Source: Plectosphaerella cucumerina (Eukaryota; Ascomycota; Sordariomycetes; Glomerellales; Plectosphaerellaceae). Taken from it: a stretch of 64,000 nucleotides of DNA. Positions 56,010-64,000 of this stretch are shown here, in pieces. The stretch is taken from the NCBI GenBank assembly GCA_020746995.1, contig JAGPXD010000004.1, positions 3,100,001-3,164,000 of the forward strand. Direction: 5' to 3'. Numbering within the stretch: position 1 is the stretch's first letter; each line of letters opens with the position of its first letter. A program made the translations under genes and the position numbers. The notes beneath the pieces were generated by a model. That model worked only from the letters and a program-made list of their open reading frames with translations, ran no database searches and was not told the DNA's origin.

Positions 56010-56919
56010 TCACAACAGCATGCTGGCCACCAGGGCTACTCCTGTCAATAATCCCGGCCACGCAAAGGCCTCGACTGACAGGATGGCCTGGCTCTCATCA
56101 TCATCAGACTCAACAGCTCCTTGCTGTCCTTGGCCCTCGGCCTCGGTTGATGAAATCGTCGTCGTCGATTCAGGGGCAATGCTTGAAGTCGAGGTTGCCG
56201 TTTTGGAAGGAGTGCTGACATCCACCGCCGAAGTTGCCGAAGTTGCCGAAGAACCCGATGAGCTGGTGCTCTCCTGGTCATTCCCCGTGAACGAAGTCTG
56301 AGGCGCCACCGTCTGGATCGTCTGGTCGCTCAGAATGGTCTGGGTCTCGAGCCACGCAACGTACTCGGGCGGCTGAGTGAACACTGCATACATGTCAGGC
56401 TCGGCAATGCCAGGGAATAACGTACGGGGGTCTCTCACTTTGTCGGGTCACTGTGAAGCCAGGCTGAATTTCCGTCGGCGTCGGGTCGCCATACACCAGC
56501 GAGGGGACGCACGTTGTCGAGTGGACGATATCGCTAAAGCCATCGACACACCAAAACATGCACCATCCCATGTTTTCCGGCCCCATGGCGTTGCTCGTCT
56601 CACACCCGGCATTGCAGTCCGGAGCGCGGGCCGACTGTTCGGGCGTCGCGTCATGGTGGACGCAGTCGAGCTGGCAGTAGGGGATTGCCGTGGCGTTGAT
56701 CATGCCAGGGAGGAGGTCACCAGTGGGCACGGAGACCGGGTCGTAGCAACGCAGGAGGCACGGGATGTCATTGTGGCGGAAGGGAGGATCCCCGTTGAGG
56801 GTGTCGCGACAGATGAGCGGCGACGGGATGCTGTCTAGGTCCTGTGAAGCCACGAGGAGGGGAAAGAGGGGCAGGAGGATGGAAGGCCAGGCCCGACTTG
56901 AAACGGATAACTGGCGCAT
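56010..56919 (-). CDS. secreted Cys-rich, Ser/Thr-rich GPI-anchored protein, unknown function
   Basis: Predicted 284 residues from exons complement(56439-56919) and complement(56010-56383), with a 55-nt intron (GTGAGA...ATGCAG, branch CCTGAC). The start at 56919 gives a signal peptide (SILLPLFPLLVAS, about residues 13-25). The ectodomain (about 26-160) has about ten cysteines, including PCLLRC, YCQLDC, DCNAGC and WCMFWC, and the segment FSDIVHSTTCVPSL. A Ser/Thr stretch of about 50 residues follows (STSSSGSSATSATS...), then an acidic patch and a hydrophobic GPI-signal-like end (WPGLLTGVALVASMLL). I do not recognise the ectodomain family. It is a plausible cell-wall or plasma-membrane mannoprotein. 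Its divergent neighbour is PMT4, whose yeast counterpart prefers membrane-anchored Ser/Thr-rich clients. Confidence 0.8.
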
Positions 56920-57835
56920 GGCGTTTTCCTGGACGTCCTCGATGGTTGCGAGAGGGCACTTTGGAGAAAAAGTGATGCCATCTACACGTTGTGCCTCATC
57001 GCGATCGAGGTTGCCTGGAACTTTTGCGCGTATTCCCATTCGGGCAATGCCAAGGCCAAGGGTGGCCGGGGGTCTGATCAAGCCATCGTTTCGATTCAAT
57101 CATCACCGGAGAAGGTATTGGAGCGATACTGGAGTCTCGAGCTTTGAAAGATCCATTACGAGTTGAAAATAGTGCTGAATCGGGTCCTGGTCCTGGTGGT
57201 GAATGTCTATCCAGCTTCCTGCGCTTAGACGCGGAAGGCGCCTGTCATGGCCGCTGACTCATCAGCACGGACCAGATCGACTTCAAGTTCAATTGGAGCT
57301 CGTGGCCTTTCACCCTGAAGCTCCAGACCCGCTTGCTCACTGGCACTGCAGGCAATAAGTGAAGTTCAACGCGCCAGACGTCGACTCCCTCGTGTCAGCG
57401 TCCTCCATCCCTCGAGAGACATTCCATCTCTCGAGTACTTCTCTACACTCCTTCCAGCCAGTTCCCCCCCTCTCTTATCGAGGCGCGGCTCCCCCGTCGT
57501 CATTTTTTTCGGCGGCGCTCCCTTCTGCAACACTTGTGAGTTCCCCCTTTGTGCATGCATTCCGCGCGTCGACACCTTTTTGGGCCAATCCCAATGGCCC
57601 CCTGAATTCTGGGCCCATGAAGCTATCTGTCCTCTGGTGACGGACGACTGAACGGAGCTGCAACCACCGGCTCTTCTTTCTCTCCTTCCACACTTCTCAA
57701 CGATTTCTGCTCGACCAGCTGTCGCGCTCCGTCTCGTCGAGTTGTCAGTCGCGATCAGGGCCTGGTGCTAACTTGCGCTCTCTCTCTTCTGACAGCTCTG
57801 AACTCTTCTTTTCTTCTTCTTCTTCTTCGTCCGAT
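56920..57835. other. divergent region between GPI-protein gene and PMT4
   Basis: Includes the PMT4 leader. A GTGAGT at about 57536 and CTTCTGACAG ending at 57795 could bound a 5'UTR intron (inference). A TTC repeat at 57811-57828 lies just before the ATG. Confidence 0.45.
57811..57828 (+). repeat. TTC x6 microsatellite in PMT4 leader
   Basis: Six perfect TTC units, ending 7 bp before the ATG at 57836. Confidence 0.85.
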
Positions 57836-60279
57836 ATGGCGTCCACGACTGCCACCCCGCAGGGCAGCGTGCGCCAGCGCAACAATGGCCCCAAGAGGGC
57901 CGTGACGCCTACGCCCCCCGAGCAGGAGCTCGAGGTCAAGCCCAAGGCCAAGACCGCCGCCGTCGTCCCCAAGACCCAGCCCAAGAAGGAGTCGGACCTC
58001 GAGTACCGCATCGGCCTCGTCGTTACCACTGTCCTTGCCTTTGTCACCAGGTTCTGGGGCATCAGCCACCCCAACGAGGTCGTCTTCGATGAAGTCCACT
58101 TTGGCAAGGTCAGTCACAGCTCTCCAGCTCTCCTTGGAGCCCCTCACGATATTCTCCTGCTGACACCCGCCCCTCCAGTTCGCCTCGTACTACCTCGAGC
58201 GCACCTACTTCTTCGATGTGCACCCGCCCTTCGGCAAGCTCCTCTTCGCCTTTATGGGATGGCTAGTCGGCTACGATGGTCACTTCCACTTCGAGAACAT
58301 TGGCGACTCCTACATTGTCAACAAGGTCCCCTACGTCGCCTTCCGCGCCATGCCCGCCATCCTCGGTGCCCTCACCGTCACCGTCGTCTACCTCATCATG
58401 TGGGAGTCGGGCTACACCCTCCCCGCCTGCCTGCTCGCCGCCGGCCTCGTTCTCCTCGACAACGCCCACATCGGCCAGACCCGCCTGATCCTGCTCGACG
58501 CCACCCTGGTCTTCGCCATGGCCTGCAGCCTGCTCTTCTACATCAAGTTCTACAAGCAGCGCCACAACCCCTTCTCCCGCAAGTGGTGGAAGTGGCTGGT
58601 CCTGACGGGCTTCGCGCTCTCGGCCGACATCTCGGTCAAGTACGTCGGTCTGTTTGCCTTCATCACCATTGGCTCCGCTGTCGTCATCGACCTCTGGGAC
58701 CTGCTCAACGTCAAGCGGCCCGGTGGCGCTCTGAGCCTGCCCACCTTTGGCAAGCACTTTGGCGCCCGCGCCATCGGCCTCGTCGGCCTGCCTTTCCTCT
58801 TCTACCTCTTCTGGTTCCAGGTCCACTTCAACATCCTCAACCGCTCCGGCCCTGGCGACGACTTCATGACGCCCGAGTTCCAGGAGACGCTGAGCGACAA
58901 CGTCATGCTGGCCAACTCGATCAACATTGAGTACTACGACTCCATCACCATGCGCCACAAGGACACCAAGGCCTACCTCCACAGCCACCCCGACCGCTAC
59001 CCCCTCCGCTACGACGACGGCCGCGTCTCGAGCCAGGGCCAGCAGGTCACGGGCTACCCCTTCAACGACACGAACAACTACTGGCAGATCCTGCCGCTGG
59101 ATGGAGACGAGGCCCTCGGCCGTAAGGTCATGAACCACGACCTCGTCCGCCTCAGGCACGTCGTCACCGACACTATCCTCCTCTCGCACGACGTCGCCTC
59201 CCCCTACTACCCCACCAACCAGGAGTTCACCACCGTCTCGGTCGAGGACGCTCTCGGCAGCCGTGCCAAGGACTCGGTCTTCGAGATCCGCATCGAGCAC
59301 GGCAAGAAGAGCACCGAGTTCAAGAGCGTCGCTGGCCACTTCAAGCTGATTCACAACCCCAGCAAGGTGGCCATGTGGACGCACGGCAAGCCGCTGCCCG
59401 AGTGGGGTTTCAAGCAGCAGGAGATCAACGGCAACAAGCAGCTGGCGCCCAGCTCCAACGTGTGGATCGCCGAGGACATTCCCTCGGTGCCCGCCGACCA
59501 CCCGCGCCGCAACAAGCCCAAGAAGGAGGTCAAGAGCATGCCCTTCCTCAAGAAGTGGTTCGAGCTCCAGAGCGCCATGTTCTACCACAACAACAAGCTC
59601 ACCAGCAGCCACCCCTACTCCAGCCACCCCTACCAGTGGCCATTCCTGCTGCGTGGTGTCAGCTTCTGGACCAAGAACGACACGCGCGAGCAGATCTACT
59701 TCCTGGGCAACCCTATCGGTTGGTGGCTCGCCAGCAGTCTGCTGGCCGTCTACGTCGGCATCGTCGGCGCCGACCAGCTTTCTCTCCGCCGCGGCATTGA
59801 CGCTCTTGACCGCCGTATGTTATGTGCTCTAATCTTTTCTTAAAGTACTCAAGCTGACTCCATCTCTAGGCTCGCGCTCTCGTCTGTACAACTCCACCGG
59901 CTTCTTCTTCCTGGCCTGGGCCACCCACTACTTCCCCTTCTTCCTGATGGGCCGTCAGCTGTTCCTGCACCACTACCTGCCCGCCCACGTTGCGTCGAGC
60001 CTGGTCGCCGGTTCCCTGCTCGAGTTCATCTTCACCGCGGAGCCTGTTGACTTCGACGGCAAGAAGAAGCTGGACGGTCCTAAGCGCCACATCACGGCCC
60101 GCGAGCGCCTCGCCGGCCAGAGCCTTATGGGCGCCTGGATTGCATGCGGCGTCATTCTCGCGGCCCTCACCGCCGCCTGGTACTTCTTCCTGCCGCTGAC
60201 GTACGGCTACCCCGGTCTCAGCGTCGACCAGGTCAACGCCCGCAAGTGGCTTGGCTACGACCTTCACTTTGCGAAATAG
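57836..60279 (+). CDS. PMT4: protein O-mannosyltransferase 4
   Basis: Predicted 772 residues from exons 57836-58108, 58179-59814 and 59870-60279. This is a GT39 dolichyl-phosphate-mannose protein mannosyltransferase of the ER membrane. The catalytic DE pair lies in VVFDEVHFGKFASYYLERTY, and HPPFGKLLFAF and FENIGDSY in the first lumenal loop match Pmt4 more closely than Pmt1 or Pmt2. A central MIR region (about 310-520) has YLHSHPDRYPLRYDDGRVSS and NNYWQILPLDGDE. A C-terminal multi-spanning part (from RGVSFWTKNDTREQIYFLG) with FLMGRQLFLHHYLPAH follows. Splicing at 58108/58179 restores HFGK-FASYY, the family junction. Pmt4 works as a homodimer on membrane-anchored Ser/Thr-rich proteins. Divergent from a GPI protein gene, and followed by a Cmt1-like mannosyltransferase on the same strand. 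Confidence 0.95.
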
Positions 60280-61153
60280 GAGACGCGAAGGCGAAGTTGA
60301 AAATGCGTCCGCCGCCGGGCACAGCTGCTGAGGCGTGTATACGGCAGCTTACACGGACGCCGGGAGAGTCGAAAACTTAAGACATGCGGTCGTACGTTGG
60401 TCGCGAGACTCGACTTTGATCGGGAGCATGTGGCGCGGAGGGGAAAATAGGGGACGTAATGACTTAGTCCTCGTTGACATTCGGATCATGACCCCCAGGT
60501 TTGTGCGATAGGCACATGCATGTACGATCTGCGAATACTTTTACTAGCTTTGCTATTCGAGTCGGTGATATCTACGACGATGATTGTGATGCTGGTGACA
60601 CACGAACACGAGCTGCTACGGTAGGGCAATTAATCGCCCCTCTGGAAACTGTCACACCGAGCATTGGCCAATCAAGCCCTGACGTGTCACTTCGTGTTTC
60701 GGCTGACAGAAATGAAATAGAGGGGCTTAGGGGGGCTCAGGGGCCTGGCCGGGCGATCTGGGTTGCCAAGTCTTCAGAAATCAGGGGTTCTGTAAATTCC
60801 TGGTCCGCTACGACCTTGTACCTGGCCCGCTAGCGCTGCTACCGGAGCTGTTGGCGCTGATCGCAGCCGCGCATTCGTCTCCATCGCTCCTCCCGTCCGA
60901 CACATCGGGACACAACGCCTCATGCCCTCGACCTCGACCACTACCCACTGCCGAGAGTTTGCCTGGCCACAGGCGCCTTGGCTCCCACCGATTTCCATGC
61001 TTCGAACAGAATCCTGATCCAGACGCGGCATCATCCATTGACTGGATATCAAACCGTCGCATGGCTGTCCTACCTGCTTCTCGTCCCTCCTGCGTCTACC
61101 TGCAGTCGCCGACCACACCACCACAGATTTAGAGATCCGAATACCCCGACACT
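60280..61153. other. intergenic between PMT4 and Cmt1-like gene
   Basis: PMT4 3' flank and next promoter. No gene seen. Confidence 0.5.
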
Positions 61154-62467
61154 ATGGGCTATCTCTCGTCCAACGTCCTGTACGCCCGCCGTGTCGCCCG
61201 CGGCCGGCCTATCCGACTCATCCTCATCATCCTCTCCCTCGTCCTCCTAATCGACACAATATGGGTTCAGCGCAACATCGCTGTCCGCGACCTGCGGCCC
61301 CGCGCCTTCGACACCCCGCGGAAGCACGAGCGCGTGTACATTGCCGCGCTGCACTGGAACAGCGCCTACCTCATCTACATGCAGTGGAAGGATTCCGTGC
61401 TCGCACTCGCCGACGCCCTGGGCCACGAGAACGTCTTTGTCAGTATCTACGAGAGCGGCAGCTGGGACGAGACAAAGGACATGCTCGGGTGGCTGGATAG
61501 CGAGCTCGCGTCGCGGGGCGTGCCGAGGCACATCGCCATGGACAACGTCACACACGAGGAGTTGCTGGAGAATGCACCCGGCGAGGGCGAGCCCCTGACA
61601 GAGGGATGGATCAAGACAAGTCGCAGCCCTGCAGAGCTGAGGAGGATCCCGTACCTGGCGAAGCTGAGGAATAAGACGCTGCGGGATCTGTGGGATATGG
61701 CGGATAAGGGCATCACTTTTGACAAGGTGGTGTTCCTGAACGACGTCTACTTTTCGGTATGGTGTCTCCATGCTGTGGTAGCCCTGTTCTGTGCTAACTT
61801 GTACCAGGCCGAGGACGTCCTGACGTTACTCGATACGAACCGCGGCGTGTACGCGGCCGCCTGCTCGCTCGATTTCTCCGACCCCCCGCAGTTCTACGAC
61901 ACATTTGCCCTGCGCGACAGCGAGGGTGACCCGCACCTGACCATGACGTGGCCCTACTTCCGCTCACCGAGGAGCAGAAAGGCCCTCGTCGAGCACTCCC
62001 CCGCCGTCCCCGTACAGAGCTGCTGGAACGGCATCGTCGCCATGCCCGCCGCCCCCTTCTCCTCCTCCAATCAGCACGAGCGCCTCAAGTTCAGGGGTAT
62101 CTCCGACTCCCTCGCCGGTCACCACCTCGAGGGCTCCGAGTGCTGCCTCATTCACGTCGACAACCCCCTCACCCAGGACCTGGGCGTCTTCCTCAACCCC
62201 CGCGTGCGCGTCGGGTACAACCCCAAGGCATACGAGGCCACACATCCGGTGCCGGGGAGTAGTTGGGTCAGCGTATGGGGCATCCTTAGGGGCAGGCTCG
62301 TCAACTACATCAGGGGGCTGAGCTCGACGTCATCACTGGATGACAAGGTCGTCAATGGCAGGATGGCCCTCTGGGAGGCAGAGAGCAAGTCGAATCATGA
62401 GCCGGGGCGGATATGCCTGATCGATGAGACGCAGGTTATTGCCTGGAACGGCTGGAATCATGTCTGA
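61154..62467 (+). CDS. Cmt1/CAP59-like alpha-1,3-mannosyltransferase (GT69)
   Basis: Predicted 420 residues from exons 61154-61756 and 61808-62467. The 51-nt intron (GTATGG...TACCAG) is a multiple of three without stop, so an unspliced frame would still read through. The N-terminal anchor is RLILIILSLVLLIDTIWV (residues about 21-38), preceded by basic residues, giving a type II Golgi topology. The luminal part has ERVYIAALHWNSAYLI, NVFVSIYESGSWDETKDML, and KVVFLNDVYFS-AEDVL with the D-x-x-F/Asp-containing region typical of CAP59/Cmt1 proteins. CSLDFSDPPQFYDTFALRD, WPYFRSPRSR, SCWNGIVAMPAAPF and SECCLIHVDNP follow in family order. Cryptococcus Cmt1 transfers mannose from GDP-mannose in alpha-1,3 linkage. 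The acceptor here is unknown. Confidence 0.9.
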   Translation: MGYLSSNVLYARRVARGRPIRLILIILSLVLLIDTIWVQRNIAVRDLRPRAFDTPRKHERVYIAALHWNSAYLIYMQWKDSVLALADALGHENVFVSIYESGSWDETKDMLGWLDSELASRGVPRHIAMDNVTHEELLENAPGEGEPLTEGWIKTSRSPAELRRIPYLAKLRNKTLRDLWDMADKGITFDKVVFLNDVYFSVWCLHAVVALFCANLYQAEDVLTLLDTNRGVYAAACSLDFSDPPQFYDTFALRDSEGDPHLTMTWPYFRSPRSRKALVEHSPAVPVQSCWNGIVAMPAAPFSSSNQHERLKFRGISDSLAGHHLEGSECCLIHVDNPLTQDLGVFLNPRVRVGYNPKAYEATHPVPGSSWVSVWGILRGRLVNYIRGLSSTSSLDDKVVNGRMALWEAESKSNHEPGRICLIDETQVIAWNGWNHV

Positions 62468-62632
62468 AAAGACATGTACGAGCCACTTGTTTTCAAAGCG
62501 TCTTGCATATTTGTATCATCATCACACGGGAAAGGGGGCATGATACCCTGAACGGTCTGCATAGGAAGCGATGTCATCATCTCTATTTTGTTTCATAAAG
62601 CCCAAAAGTACGAACCGCCATATCCAGAACAT

Positions 62633-64000
62633 CTACGTCGAAGCTTCCGCAGCCTCGTCCTTCTCGTCGCCCTCAACATCCGACATGTTCGTGACCCTGC
62701 TCAGGGGGCTCGGCCGCGGTCCCCTCTCCTGCTTCCACTTCATCCTCTCAGAGCCCGAGCGTGACACCTCAAGACCCATAGTGCGCACAAGGCCACCACG
62801 ATGGCCGAAAAGCCCATTCTCGTTGCTCAAAACCCCCTTGCGAACGAGGTTTATGAACTCCTCCGTGCGGCCGGAACGCACCAGCTTGTCCTGGTCGGCC
62901 AGGGTCGTGGCCGCCTCGAAATCAGCCACTTCCAGGAGCCTGCTGACCTGACTCCAGCTCATATCTGTGTCGGAGACGAGGTGCTCGCGGCTCCTTTTCC
63001 GCATGCGCTGGGTCACGAAGGCCTCGCCGGCCGCGAGGGCGCCGGTGCATGCTGGGACGAGGCCGCCTTGAGCCATGTCGGTGTCCCAGTCAATCTTGCC
63101 GAGGGCCTGGGCGAAGGCCTTGTTGTGTTGCTTGGCGGTGGGGGAAGCTGAGATCTCCTCGTGTTGGGCGGCGAGGAAGCGGGGGTTGCAGACTACGCCG
63201 AGCATGGTGGCGCGGATGATCTCGACGTTGCGGGAGAGGTAGTGCTGGACTTCCCGGGGGGAAGTGGAGGACGGCAGGGAGAGATGTTGTCGAATAGTGT
63301 CCAGGTACGGCTGGGCGGCGAGACCGAGGAGATGGCAGGGCTCTTCCTCTTCGACTTCGCACTTGAAGTTGCCGATGCTGTCGCGGCCGGAGTCGGAGTC
63401 GGACTCGGGGTCATTGTTGGAATCGAGGTAGTAGTCGACGAGGGATTCAGTGTCCAGGGGAGGCTCGGAGAGGGTGTCGATATCGGGAACGGCGAGGAAC
63501 TTGTCCTTGTCCTGGGACTCGGGCACAGGGGGCTCAGGGGCGGGGTGCGAGGGAGGGGTGACTTTGACGGCGACGGGTGGCTCGGGCTCGTCCATCCATC
63601 CATCATCCCAGCAGTCAGGGACTGTAAAGTCCTGACCTCGAAGTGCGGGATGAGTTGGCAGAGTTTGATAGCCTTGAGCCTGAGGGCCATCAGTCTGGTC
63701 CGAGGAGTCTGAGGAGAAGCTCACCGTACCCGGAATATCAACGACCTGGGGCCGCATGGGCTGGCCAACGCAGACGGGGAGGTTGGCGTGCTCGGTTTCC
63801 ATTGGCGTGAACGATGGCCGGTCAACGATGATGGCCTTGCGGGGAGCAGCAGAGGCGAGGGGAAGGACGTTTCCACGCACAGCGTCGGGTGCCCAACGAA
63901 TGTCATCCTCATAATCCTCCTCTTCCCCTTCCTCATCCTCCGCAGTCTGGAAGTCACCCCAGGTCTCGGGGACGGCTTCTTCATCGTCACAACCATCCTC
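62633..64000 (-). CDS. unrecognised protein, 3' part (runs off right edge)
   Basis: The frame is open from the right edge to a TAG... stop at 62633, showing 455 residues without a start, so the 5' end lies outside the window. The visible N-terminal part is very acidic (AEDEEGEEEDYEDD) with an upstream WGDFQTAED. The middle has Pro/Ser-rich and acidic stretches (DSNNDPESDSDSGRDS), then a helical region (HLLGLAAQPYLDTIRQHL, REVQHYLSRNVEIIRATMLG, HNKAFAQALGKIDWDTDMAQ). The C terminus has TRMRKRS-like basic motifs (QRMRKRSREH), a helical SQVSRLLEVADFEAATTLAD and an acidic end (DVEGDEKDEAAEAS). It has no membrane segment. I cannot name a family; a nuclear or vesicle-traffic scaffold is conceivable but unsupported. 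The stop codon reading was taken from the frame end. Confidence 0.75.
   Translation of the reverse strand, partial: EDGCDDEEAVPETWGDFQTAEDEEGEEEDYEDDIRWAPDAVRGNVLPLASAAPRKAIIVDRPSFTPMETEHANLPVCVGQPMRPQVVDIPGTVSFSSDSSDQTDGPQAQGYQTLPTHPALRGQDFTVPDCWDDGWMDEPEPPVAVKVTPPSHPAPEPPVPESQDKDKFLAVPDIDTLSEPPLDTESLVDYYLDSNNDPESDSDSGRDSIGNFKCEVEEEEPCHLLGLAAQPYLDTIRQHLSLPSSTSPREVQHYLSRNVEIIRATMLGVVCNPRFLAAQHEEISASPTAKQHNKAFAQALGKIDWDTDMAQGGLVPACTGALAAGEAFVTQRMRKRSREHLVSDTDMSWSQVSRLLEVADFEAATTLADQDKLVRSGRTEEFINLVRKGVLSNENGLFGHRGGLVRTMGLEVSRSGSERMKWKQERGPRPSPLSRVTNMSDVEGDEKDEAAEAST

Noticed and set aside
58263..59627. 454-codon antisense frame over PMT4
   Set aside because: Same codon-bias mirror effect; the sense strand is a full PMT4.

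Overview
The window is nuclear DNA of a filamentous ascomycete (Pezizomycotina), most likely a Sordariomycete. Reasons: about 27 genes on both strands in 64 kb, mostly short (about 47-80 nt) GT-AG introns with CTNAC-type branch sites, strong G/C preference at third codon positions (so strong that very long false antisense ORFs appear), and fungus-specific families: CFEM, Zn2Cys6 regulator, class 3 lipase, PMT4, a CAP59/Cmt1-like mannosyltransferase. I cannot name the species. No tRNA, rRNA or CRISPR was seen. Exon coordinates come from joining reading frames at splice consensus sites and checking that the total is a multiple of three and the joined protein matches its family.

Layout. 0-10 kb: C-terminal end of an APH-type phosphotransferase, a THEM6-like thioesterase-fold protein preceded in the same frame by a membrane-segment ORF, a CFEM GPI protein, a short-chain dehydrogenase with a clear TATA box, a Zn2Cys6 regulator, a VOC/glyoxalase protein, and an Rtc3/SBDS-like protein. 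11-14.3 kb: a seven-exon RhoGEF with two GC-AG introns. 14.3-17.9 kb: gene-poor. 18-26 kb: SERCA-type Ca2+-ATPase, proteasome beta-3, a TUG/Ubx4-like UBX protein and ribosomal protein eL36. 27-30 kb: a small secreted protein and a secreted class 3 lipase. 32-46 kb: 14-3-3, an unrecognised low-complexity protein, synaptojanin-type phosphoinositide phosphatase, and Prp39. 48-55 kb: cytochrome c peroxidase, PYM, QCR9 and a mitochondrial RidA. 55.36-55.82 kb: a 454-bp non-autonomous transposon (MITE) with long terminal inverted repeats, an 8-bp target duplication and an internal 17-bp tandem array. 56-64 kb: a Ser/Thr-rich GPI protein divergent from PMT4, a Cmt1-like mannosyltransferase, and the 3' part of an unrecognised gene that runs off the right edge.

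Most genes are housekeeping and unrelated. Three groupings may mean something: SDR, Zn2Cys6 regulator and VOC protein (5.1-8.8 kb); the secreted protein and lipase (27.4-29.8 kb); and GPI protein, PMT4 and Cmt1-like transferase (56-62.5 kb), all in the secretory or cell-wall mannosylation sphere. The clearest novelties are the MITE, a long foldback inside a RidA intron, the same-frame membrane ORF before the THEM6-like gene, and extreme exon structures (8-nt and 14-nt exons, and start codons cut off by introns).
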